From NCBI GenBank assembly GCA_964016985.1, contig OZ024823.1, positions 41,512,264 through 41,576,263 of the forward strand: DNA of 64,000 bases. Reading direction: 5' to 3'. Source of the DNA: Anodontia alba (lineage: Eukaryota; Mollusca; Bivalvia; Lucinida; Lucinidae). Numbering within the stretch: position 1 is the stretch's first letter; the number at the start of each line of letters is the position of its first letter. Below, one piece after another: positions 42,540 to 50,805 of this stretch. Both the position numbers and the translations under genes were made by a program. The notes under the pieces are model-generated. The model saw only the letters and a list, made by a program, of their open reading frames with translations. It ran no database searches and was not told the origin of the DNA.

Positions 42540-43440
42540 ACGAAAATGTTGTTTAATGCGAGAGAAATCTCAAATTAAAAATGGCGGCTAAAACGCAGAT
42601 CAATCTTGCAGTCATCCATGTCAATGATGTAATAAAACTGCAAGCCATGCACCATGCCCCGCCACAGGGACATATTCCCTATGCACTTCTGTAGTATAAG
42701 GGCTGAAAACAATCTAAGATAAACATGAAGAGAAGCAATAAACAGTTATTTCATAACTCAAAAAAAAAAAAAAAAAAAAAAAAAACCACCAAAATGTCTA
42801 AGTTAAAAATGCAATAAAAAGTGATAAAAAATAATTTCAGGATTCTGAAAAAAACAATATGCATATCTTCAAACCATTCTAAAAGCGTGCGTAAAGTTTC
42901 AAAAGGATCGGCCTGAAAATGTAGGAGGAGTCGCGCGTACAAGGTACATACTCCCTATACATTTCTCTAGTATTAGGGCTCGAAAAAAGTCTAAGTTAAA
43001 AATGAAAAAAATGTGATAAAAAATAATTTTAGGATTCTGAAAAAACAATATGCATATCTTCAGACCATCCTAAAAGTGCCTGTAAAGTTTCAAAAGGATT
43101 GGCCTAAAACTGTAGGAGGGGTTGCCGGCAGAAGGTACATACTCCCTATACATTTCTCTAGTATTAGGGCTTGAAAAAAGTCTAAGTTAAAAATGAAAAA
43201 AAATGTAATAATAAAAAATAAATTCAGGATTCTGAAAAAACAATATGCATATCTTCAGACCATCCTAAAAGCACCTGTAAAGTTTGAAAAGGATTGGCCT
43301 AAAACTGTAGGAGGTTGCGGGCAGAAGAATGGTGGGGGCGCTGACGGACGGATGGACGGACGGACAGTCAAAATTTCAGAGGGTATAACATAATACCCTG
43401 CCACTTTTTTGGTGGGGGGGAGGGGGGGGGGGCATAAAAA
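42540..43440 (+). mobile_element. Pearl-like element, ~165 bp core
   Basis: Units near 42785, 42975 and 43165 contain TAAGTTAAAAATGAAAAAAA, AACAATATGCATATCTTCAG, AAGTTTCAAAAGGATTGGCC and GTACATACTCCCTATACATT. The end has GACGGACGGATGGACGGACG, then CATAATACCCTGCCAC and a GGTGGGGGGG run before GCATAAAAATG. The terminus matches that of the 32.2-33.4 kb element. A poly-A run is at 42760-42785. Confidence 0.7.
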
Positions 43441-43454
43441 TGTATCCTTCTAGT

Positions 43455-43691
43455 TCATTGACTATACCATTCTTTACAGCCAATGAGATCGCTTGCGGTG
43501 CCTGACTGGCTTTCCATGTTTGCAACGGAGCGTATCTGATCATCATATTTTTCAGAAACCAGGTTAATGGCTCCGGCCTTATTAGCGTTGGTTTTCGGGC
43601 TCAACATTAAGCCGGTAAACTCCGCTGTAGATATAGGAAACCAGTCAATCGTTGCATGCGAACTCTTCTGCATAGTATGTGAGATGCTCAC
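43455..43691 (-). CDS. Protein-like ORF of unknown family, partial
   Basis: The 78-codon frame (MSISHTMQKSSHATIDWFPI at its start) has mixed, non-repeat composition, and its DNA is less AT-rich than the flanks. It includes AEFTGLMLSPKTNANKAGAI and ends in YSQ. The sequence just upstream of AEFTGL reads TATCTACAG, a possible acceptor. It sits between a pearl-like element and the polycystin-like exon on the same strand. I do not recognise the family. It could be a neighbouring exon or a fragment of a mobile-element protein. Confidence 0.35.
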   Translation of the reverse strand: MSISHTMQKSSHATIDWFPISTAEFTGLMLSPKTNANKAGAINLVSEKYDDQIRSVANMESQSGTASDLIGCKEWYSQ

Positions 43692-43711
43692 GATACCTAT
43701 AGTACAAGCTT

Positions 43712-43768
43712 AAGCTGCATCACCTGCTTCGCAGGTGGTGACCTGCTTCGCAGGTTGCTTGAGCTAGT
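43712..43768. repeat. Two adjacent perfect mini-palindromes
   Basis: CACCTGCTTCGCAGGTG is followed after two bases by ACCTGCTTCGCAGGT. Each can form a 6-7 bp stem with a TTCG-type loop. Confidence 0.75.
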
Positions 43769-43809
43769 TATTAACAAACTCCTTTTTTGCTTTTCTCATT
43801 TCCACTTAC

Positions 43810-43945
43810 CCTCTTGAAGAAGCTCTGCATCTCAAACTTGTTCTGGTTTGCAACGTCACTATTCACCTTCGAATATGTGTCACTGATAATGGTAAAGAAT
43901 AAGTTTATCAAAAACAAACACAAACAGTATAAAGGACATGGTTCA
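43810..43945 (-). CDS. Polycystin-2-like channel exon (S6 region)
   Basis: Translated on the minus strand the exon gives a hydrophobic segment (LYCLCLFLINLFF) running into TIISDTYSKVNSDVANQNKF and EMQSFFKR. In the PKD2/TRPP channel family the end of S6 reads LNMFLAIINDTYSEVK followed by a charged ...FEM...FKK stretch, so the match is close and in order. A good donor follows (AGG|GTAAGTGG at 43810/43809). A plausible acceptor (TTTTGATCAGCAG) precedes base 43945; the exact start is uncertain. This is the only segment in the window I would call a recognisable host exon. Whether the gene is intact cannot be judged, because other exons are missing or decayed. Confidence 0.65.
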
Positions 43946-44019
43946 CTGCTGATCAAAATCCAAAGAATAAGGCAAATCTTCAACTGTCATAGGTCTAGAT
44001 CAGAGTGGGTATCAGGTTA

Positions 44020-44145
44020 ATAGTTTTCTTATTACTCGACGAAAACATATGTTGTGGGTACTCATTAGAAGTGCCTCGGCGAGGTGCTTCTAATTAGTAC
44101 ACACAACATATGCTTTTGTCAAGAAATAAGAAAAATACCGATACT
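44020..44145. mobile_element. MITE-F hairpin, well preserved
   Basis: ACATATGTTGTGGGTACTCA, then TTAGAAGTGCCTCGGCGAGG, facing TGCTTCTAATTAGTACACAC and AACATATGC. Confidence 0.75.
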
Positions 44146-44317
44146 TTTTGGTGGAAAAAAGCGTCTTGTCAAGAGCTTTGAACTGTTATAAGTGTTCCAT
44201 AAATTATAAAATTAATGATTACATCACAATTATGCAATATATAAAGAGAATGTAAATATGGAGCCCTTAGCACAGATGATAATTTGCATTTTAGAGTCTC
44301 TGTCAACAGTATGTAAG

Positions 44318-44660
44318 TCGTATCAAGATGGTGAAAAAATGATGATGAAAGGCTCTGTGCAGAGAAATGCCTAAAAGTCATAAGCTGAATTCTGCCTCTA
44401 TAATGATTCAAACCTGGGACCTTGTGGTCCGACGTAAGGAGGGCTAAACCATGTTGACCTCTTTACCTGTTGCATGTCAGATTCAAGATTGGAAGGTACC
44501 AAGTTTGAATCCCACTTCTACCACAGTGTTGTATCCTTAAGCATTACTCTTTATCCACACTGCTTGCTTGGCTTACAAAGTCATAATGGTGCAGTGGTTA
44601 ACATGGCTGCCCAGTAAGCAGAAGGTCCGCAATTCAATTCCTGGTCACCAAATGAGCAAT
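44318..44660. repeat. SINE-L copy and a separate tRNA-like head
   Basis: 44318-44460 is a minus-strand SINE-L (GATGATGAAAGGCTCTGTGC, ATGATTCAAACCTGGGACC). At 44585-44655 on the plus strand, TGGTGCAGTGGTTAACATGG and CCGCAATTCAATTCCTGGTC resemble A- and B-boxes of another tRNA-derived SINE. Confidence 0.5.
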
Positions 44661-44964
44661 CTTTTAATGCTAATTGCTTTTTAGTTGTATAATTCACACC
44701 ACTGTGTTTTACTTTGTATCTCATACAACTATCCTAGATGAATCCTAGATAAGCTCTAAAGAGTCTATGTTGATTGTTTCAAAAAGTGACTGTTCATATC
44801 TTAACTTTATAAATGCTGGAGCCGGTTTCCTCTCATCAATAAAATCATTCAATTCAGCGGAAATAGTTTGGCCATGACCCTTTGGATAACTAAAGTTTTC
44901 AAGCAAACAATATGGCTACTTTTCTTATTTCTTCATAAATAACATTGGCTGTGGTACTATGAGT

Positions 44965-45190
44965 TTGTGTTTCTGTTGAGGTTTTACAGCCCAGTCAACC
45001 CAATGGGGTCATGTCAAGCACCTAACCACACTTTTACTGGGCAGGCTTAGTCCTCAAAGGGTTAACTAGTAGTGTGCACATTCTTTCACCAAAAACTGAC
45101 AACTGCCCTTCTTGAATAGGCTAAAGGGTGAAAATGACCAAAGAAAATATTTTGTGATCAGTCTCCATGAAAGGATGTTGCCAACCCATT
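44965..45190 (-). mobile_element. SINE-A, 5'-truncated, diverged
   Basis: TCTGTTGAGGTTTTACAGCC through GGATGTTGCCAACCCA; the tRNA-like head is absent. Confidence 0.75.
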
Positions 45191-45235
45191 ATTAATACAC
45201 AAGAATGACAGAAATCACTATGTACAATGTTGAAA

Positions 45236-45700
45236 GGGCAATATTTTATGATAGACAGATGAATGGACAGACAGACAGATAGATGGACAGGCATTCATGG
45301 CAAAAGCAATATGTCTCCCGACCCTGAAGGGGGTAAGACATAATACTTCAAAACATTGTCACTGAAATATTTACCCAGCATGCTGAGTGTCAATAAAACA
45401 TTTTCTATCATGTTGTGACAGGGTCTGGATATGGTGGTGCAAGTTGTTGTCATTTTATAGTGATGCTTTACTGTCACATAATGCCCTAGACACTTTGACC
45501 TGATACTACTGCCATTCATATTATACTGACAACACCAGTACAACCGGTCCAAGCTCTTCTTCCAAATGTTGAACACTAAGACAAGTGCAGCTAATACCAC
45601 TTTTAGAAGTCTTAGTTATGTCCTGCCTGAAGACTGAATCAACAATCTCCATGTCCAAAGGCAGATGCTTCACAACTGAGCCACTCAGTCACTTATATCA
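45236..45700. other. Decayed repeat remnants
   Basis: GATGAATGGACAGACAGACA near 45258 is the degenerate ACGG-type run of a lost element. TATTTACCCAGCATGCTGAG at 45368 is a lone MITE-G1 end. Near 45648 there is a tRNA-like relic on the minus strand (GAGTGGCTCAGTTGTGAAGC). The 101-codon minus ORF at 45295-45600 spans these and is not convincing. Confidence 0.45.
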
Positions 45701-45779
45701 ATGAAATTCAAAATTTGTGGAAGAAAATATGACAATGCTCATAGCTAAGGTAAGGTGCTTTTTCAACCAAAAAGTACTG

Positions 45780-46138
45780 AGCCCAGTTGTTCAAAGCATC
45801 GTTAGCTTAACAAGCTCAGTAGTGGTCAAAATGTTAACTGTTCTGGTAAGTACAATATCTAATTCACAGGTATTTTTGCAGAAAAAATATGAGTAGCTTT
45901 GCAAAAGCTACTCACATTTTTTCAGCAAAAATATTAGCATATATGCCATATTTTATGATCAAAGTTTTAACGATACGTTAACTAACGACATTGATAGTTT
46001 TGAACAACTGGGCCCTGATATTTTTCTTATTTCTCCATGAAAACATCCACTGTGGGAACTACTCATTAGAAGCAGCTATGCGCTTCTGAGTACCCACAAG
46101 GTGTTTTTGTGCAGAAATAAGAAATATATTTATGTGGA
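45780..46138. mobile_element. MITE-H followed directly by MITE-F
   Basis: MITE-H: GAGCCCAGTTGTTCAAAGC to GTTTTGAACAACTGGGCCC at 46014. MITE-F: TTCTTATTTCTCCATGAAAA, CACTGTGGGAACTACTCATT, CTTCTGAGTACCCACAAGG. Confidence 0.7.
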
Positions 46139-46312
46139 TACCCCTTTTTATCTGGAGGTTTCAGTGTGTCTCTGTCAAGTTTTGCCATACAGGTTTTTAA
46201 AAATGCAAGTATTCATTACACTTTTTATGCTTATGTGACAAGAAAACTTTGCCATGAAAAAGAAGAGTAAGAAAATATCACACATTTCTTCCTCTAATGG
46301 TTAGATCCTTTA

Positions 46313-46486
46313 ACAATCAATTTAACTTACAAGGACTCAGTCCTTCACATGTATTCTGAAGTGCTGGATGTCAAACCAAGTGGAGACCAGGAAGATAATG
46401 AAATCACTGTGGAACAGGTCAGATCCTTTGAAAACTTTCACAGGGAGGACAGCAACTGTCATTGTCTTCTTTAAGTGGATGTACTT
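46313..46486 (-). pseudogene. Possible decayed exon upstream of the polycystin-like exon
   Basis: On the minus strand, TTATTTTATTAG precedes the segment and a donor-like CCTT|GTAAGTTA follows. One frame begins SKYIHLKKTMT, which resembles the S4-S5 linker of polycystin-2 channels (..KYISFNKTM..). After one frame change the next residues, QLLSSL then a stop then KFSKDL, would fit the following QLS..L...KDL stretch. The alternative frame stays open for about 50 codons with no family I know. Order and strand agree with the S6 exon at 43810. The similarity is short, so this is tentative. Confidence 0.35.
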
Positions 46487-46514
46487 GGAACATCTAATAA
46501 AATAAACACGAAAA

Positions 46515-46605
46515 ATAATACCCTGCCACTATTGTGTGGTGGGCAGATAACTGTCAAAGTGACAAAATTTGCCAACTAGCAATCCCAAGCCAGATTATTT
46601 AAAAA
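46515..46605 (+). repeat. Pearl-like fragment (150 bp-core type)
   Basis: AATAATACCCTGCCACTATT, GTGTGGTGGGCAGATAACTG, GACAAAATTTGCCAACTAGC match the element at 32183-33440. Confidence 0.65.
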
Positions 46606-46606
46606 A

Positions 46607-46780
46607 ATATAAGAAATAATTTTCCTCTACTGTGAATCATCCTGAATAAAGCATTGTGTTGAAGGACAGATTGTGAAGTATTAATTTATCACAGTTAAGC
46701 CGTAGTGAATTAATATTCACATCTGCCAGACAACAATATGCGTTAGTCATGATAATTCACAGTAGAGAAAAATTATTTTG
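46607..46780. mobile_element. MITE with ~31 bp inverted ends
   Basis: AATAATTTTCCTCTACTGTG at the left is mirrored by CACAGTAGAGAAAAATTATT at the right; the inner ends ATCATCCTGA and TCATGATAAT also pair partly. Single copy in the window. Confidence 0.7.
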
Positions 46781-46886
46781 ATTCTTAAATCATACAGAAA
46801 AGGAAAATCAACATTGTTGCAATGTTTTCCAAAGAACTCTTTGCCACAGACTTTGTGATAAGTAAATGTTTACATGTGACGTCATA

Positions 46887-46887
46887 T

Positions 46888-46938
<51 letters not shown>
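46887..46938. repeat. (AT)n microsatellite
   Basis: An uninterrupted alternating AT run follows ATATATCATATATATATAT. Confidence 0.95.
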
Positions 46939-46942
<4 letters not shown>

Positions 46943-47086
46943 CCTTTTGCATGCACTACATTGACTGGTGAATTATTGTATATTCCTTGCCAAATGTTAA
47001 GCATACCTGAATGTGAAATAAGTAGTAAAAAAAAAATGATGGTGAAGGGGAGACTTATATATGCAAACATTGTGAAGTTATAAAGT

Positions 47087-47880
47087 TTATTTCCTGCCTA
47101 ACTGATTAAAGAAGAATTTTAAGTATGAGGTTTGAAGTTCCATGTAATTTCTATACACTTGGCCAACAGTTAAGCCATTATCTTTTTCAACATCACTTTT
47201 AAAATTCCCAAACCATGTCTTAAGGATGTTTTTCATATCCAACATACAGTAGTCTATAGGAGATACATTAGTTCTTGAAGTTTTGCCAGTAGTTGGTTCC
47301 CGTTCTTGCACACAAAAGAAGGTTTTGTTTGTTGAGGTTTTACAGCCCAGTCAACCCAATGGGGTCATGTCAAGCGCGGTCAGTTTACCTAACCACTTGT
47401 TTACTGGGCAGGCTTAGTCCTCTGAGCGGTTAACCAGTATTGTGCACATTCTTTTGCCAGAAAATGACAACTGCCCTTCTTGAATCAGCGGAAGGAAGAG
47501 AATGACCGTAGAAAATATTTCATGATCAATCTCCACGAAAGAATGTTGCCAACCTAGGCGGGGGTTGAACCCGAGACCTCCTGGTCTCCAGTCGGACGGC
47601 GAATCCAACTGAGCCACCGAGGCCGGCCACAAAAGAAGGTACAGGACGCTATCATACACAAACTTTAGTCAAATGGACATTGCCATTTTCCTTTGTAATC
47701 TTATCACTTTTGTTCTTCAGTACAAATGTTTTGTTGGATTCTGGCCCTTCAAATTTAATGTGGAACTAAATCAGGGTATTTCTTATGAATTTCTGACTCA
47801 TGACACTCTTTTTTTGCTGAAATTTAAATGTTGAAAATTGTCATCAAAATCAGAATTTTGTGACACTTATACAGATTGAA
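47087..47880 (-). pseudogene. Minus-strand coding relic of unknown family, broken by SINE-A
   Basis: Before the SINE (on its right), the frame FEGPESNKTFVLKNKSDK leads to a Val-Cys-Val stretch near 47660. Below the SINE the frame QEREPTTGKTSRTNVSP continues into MLDMKNILKTWFGNFKSD and VEKDNGLTVGQVYRNYMELQ, ending NQLGRK. Both parts look like ordinary protein rather than repeat translation. An AAATTTCAG acceptor-like site lies near 47822. SINE-A at 47324-47627 sits exactly between the two parts. I cannot name the protein. Confidence 0.35.
47324..47627 (-). mobile_element. SINE-A, near consensus, with target-site duplication
   Basis: CACAAAAGAAGGT is repeated at 47311-47323 and 47628-47640. 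Head and tail are intact. Confidence 0.92.
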
Positions 47881-48184
47881 AAATCCCTGAGAAATATAGC
47901 TTGTAAGCGAAACAGTCAGCATTGGAAGCTGATACTGACTTCCACAGTTTATAAGCAAAAATTACCGGTTTGCTTTAAATTTTCAATTTGCAGTTTTCAA
48001 AAATACAACCAGAATACTGAAACTATGCTCAACTTTTGGTGAGATGTATAGTTTGATCATGGTGATGTTTCCATTTGGCTCAATGGGAAAACGTTAACAT
48101 CACGTTAAAATATGATATCATATATACTGAGAAGAACAAGTACATGCAACTTTTAGGAAAAATATAACCTTGTCCCATGAAGGT

Positions 48185-48335
48185 TTTTGATTGAGATTTT
48201 ACAGCCCAGTCAACAGGGTCATGTCAAGCTGGTCAGTTTACCTAACCACAATTTTCCTGGGCAAGCTTAGTCCTCTATCAATTAACCAGTATTTGTGTAC
48301 ATTTATTTATCAGAATGTCCGGTGAAGGCTTTATG
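48185..48335 (-). mobile_element. SINE-A tail fragment, diverged
   Basis: TTGATTGAGATTTTACAGCC, GTCATGTCAAGCTGGTCAG, GGGCAAGCTTAGTCCTCTA. Confidence 0.65.
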
Positions 48336-48676
48336 ATGTCATATATAATAAGCATAAGTAACAAATACACATAATACTTTAGGAAAACATATAACCTGGT
48401 CCGGTCACCCTAGGCCAGTGCTCGAGATAACGCCGGTTCTTCGGTCCAGGACCGGTTTTTGAAGAGCTGGACCAATTTTCCCTTCAGAAGGACATCAAAA
48501 ATTCGGTCCATAATAATTCGTGTTTTCTAATAATTGACTTTAAAATTTACACCTTATCTGGAGCTATAAAAACAAACAAATCTTTTGTCAACACAACACT
48601 AACTATGTATTGGCAATCCCCTTGAGTGATCTGCTCATTATCACAAGGACTCTTGATCCGCCTGTCAAAAATAAGT

Positions 48677-48860
48677 TTGTTTGTTTGTGTTGAGGTTTTA
48701 CGGCCCAGTCAACCCAATGGGGTCATGTCGAGCGTGGTCAGTTTACCTAATCACATGTTTACTGGGCAGGCTTAGTCCTCTAAGCGGTTAACCAGTATTG
48801 TGCACATTCTTTCGCCAGAAACTGACAACTGCCCTTCTTGAATCAGCGGAAGGGAAAGAA
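48677..48860 (-). mobile_element. 5'-truncated SINE-A with perfect target-site duplication
   Basis: Only the tail half is present, stopping at GAATCAGCGGAAGGGAAAGA on the plus strand. TCAAAAATAAGT flanks it at 48665-48676 and 48861-48872. Truncation of the end distal to the tail, plus a target-site duplication, is the signature of target-primed reverse transcription. Confidence 0.9.
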
Positions 48861-48909
48861 TCAAAAATAAGTAACTGCCCATTTAATTGACGTGTGAAAA
48901 CTCAACACC

Positions 48910-49060
48910 GGCTGTTACGGTATTTACCCTAAGTACTGAGACACCTTAAAGTCTTACCATACTGGTCCTAAAATTAGAACAAGTCTATTTTACTACATCC
49001 TGACAATGATGAGTTCAGGTTTAACACTGTGTCAACCCATGAGGGTCATTTGCATCAACA
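48910..49060. repeat. Hairpin-family flank plus SINE-B tail fragment
   Basis: ACGGTATTTACCCTAAGTAC and TAAAATTAGAACAAGTC match the flank at 34330. From about 49012, GAGTTCAGGTTTAACACTGT with GTCAACCCATGAGGGTCATT is a diverged SINE-B tail. Confidence 0.5.
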
Positions 49061-49130
49061 TGGTGTATTTACTTGGTATTGTAATGAAACCGCTAAAATG
49101 AAAAGTCATATACTACATCTAGATGCATCT

Positions 49131-49344
49131 TTAACCCTTGTCCTGTTGAATAAATTAAGATGCCACACCCACTTCTAATTTTCAGCCAGTCAGATCACTT
49201 GATCGAGATTGTTGCTATAAATTCACACACTTAATGGCAAACAGTACAGATCCACATCAGTTGGCTTCTTCAGAAGCCAACTGATCTGGATCTACACTGT
49301 TTGCAAAGACAGGGTATATCCGGGTTCAGCAGGACAAGGGTTAA
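49131..49344 (+). mobile_element. MITE-C, well preserved
   Basis: TTAACCCTTGTCCTGTTGAA and TTCAGCAGGACAAGGGTTAA ends; inner CAGTTGGCTTCTTCAGAAGC palindrome. Confidence 0.85.
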
Positions 49345-49470
49345 TATTGCTGGATGAGTGGTAGGCAGTGTAGCTCCGGATTAGAAGCCACATACTTTAT
49401 GTCATCTGATCTGGGTCTACACTGTTTGCTCAGGCATGTCTGTCCCAACACTTGGGGTTATTACACTAAG
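49345..49470. repeat. GCAAACAGTG-type hairpin copy
   Basis: GGCAGTGTAGCTCCGGATTA faces TCTGATCTGGGTCTACACTG, ending GTTTGCTCAGGCATGTCTGT. Confidence 0.6.
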
Positions 49471-49976
49471 TATAAAAAGAACAGCGCTTCATACCTGCTT
49501 GGTCACCCATTGCAACAATAAAAGTTTTTCTCTCGCTGTTGTTAATTTGTTTATTTGATATTAAAAGATCTGTTTAATGTGCTTCATTGTAATTATAATG
49601 TGCTCAAACTGCCAAAGTCGGGTGTGCTGGGCCTCCACATGGCACTAGCCTGAAACACTAAAAATTTTTAACTGGTCCATAATGAGAAAAAAAAATGAAA
49701 TGGCCAGCTGCAGCATAACATGACTTGCCACGATGTGAAGAGATTCCGGTTGTTTCCCTTTTGCGCTCTTCACAGACTGAGTGCTCAGTTGTTGTGAAAG
49801 TGAAAGTACATTAAATCATGCATGTCTGATAATATTGAGCCATATTGCAGTTTATATAATCTTGATTATTGCATAAAAAGCAGTGTCGCACGTTATTAAC
49901 AGCCGTGCATTAACCGGCGAAAAGCCATGTATTAACAAGGCAATTCACGCGCTGTTAATGCACTGCTACGCAACTT
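49471..49976. other. No gene recognised; GTTAATGC-rich patch
   Basis: At 49885-49975 GTTATTAACAGCCGTGCATT and CGCTGTTAATGCACTGC form a loose inverted pair. I can assign nothing else. Confidence 0.4.
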
Positions 49977-49986
49977 TCAATATGAT

Positions 49987-50290
49987 AGTTTGTGTTGACA
50001 TTTTACGGCCCAGTCAACCCAATAGGGTCATGTAGAGCGCGGTCAGTTTATCTAACCACACGTTTACTGGGCAGGCTTAGTCCTCTAAGTGGTTAACCAG
50101 TATTGTGCACATTCTTTCGCCAGAAATTGACAACTGCCCTTCTTGAATCAGCGGAAGGGAGAGAATGAAAGTAGAAAATATTTCATGATCAATCTCTACG
50201 AAAGAATGTTGCCGACCTCGACAGGGGTTGAAGCCGCGACCTCCTGGTCTCCAGTCAGATGGCGCATCCAACTGAGCCACCGAGGCTGGC
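49987..50290 (-). mobile_element. SINE-A with target-site duplication
   Basis: TCAATATGAT flanks at 49977-49986 and 50291-50300. The copy is complete. Confidence 0.88.
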
Positions 50291-50474
50291 TCAATATGAT
50301 CGTACTGGGGCCACAGATTTGCTGCTGTCACGAGAGGTGTATTGCCCCAGAATGAGCATAGTCCATAGAAACAGCGTTCGCACGACATCGGTGAAATGGC
50401 GAAACAAAATAGTGCAAGAAATAATGCAAAATGTAGCAAATGTTTTCAGTTTTTATGCAATAATAGCAATTGAA

Positions 50475-50600
50475 CATGTTTTCCAATGCATTAACATTCA
50501 CCAGGTCCCTTGGGAGGTGTCGAAAACCGCGGCCTTCGGCCTCGGTTTTCAACGCCTCCCACGGGACCTGGCGAATGTTAATGCATGAAAAACCATGTTT
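50475..50600. repeat. Long GC-centred hairpin
   Basis: ACATGTTTTCCAATGCATTA, ACATTCACCAGGTCCCTTGG, GAGGTGTCGAAAACCGCGGCC face GGCCTCGGTTTTCAACGCC, TCCCACGGGACCTGGCGAAT and GTTAATGCATGAAAAACCAT. The arms are about 60 bp with few mismatches and a loop of a few bases (TTC). No second copy is visible. It could be a young MITE or a structured RNA precursor. Confidence 0.75.
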
Positions 50601-50805
50601 GATCCCTATATACTTATGTGCATGTAAGTTCAGCAAGTGTAAGTAATGTTGGAATGTCATTCATTATGTTAAAAATAAAGCAGCATCTGGATTTGAAAAT
50701 TGCAGTACAGAAATTGTTTAACAATGGTCACGTAAAATACCGACATCACCTCTCGCAAACTGTAAATGCAGCCAAAAATGTCTTGGCAAACTATAAATGT
50801 GCCAA

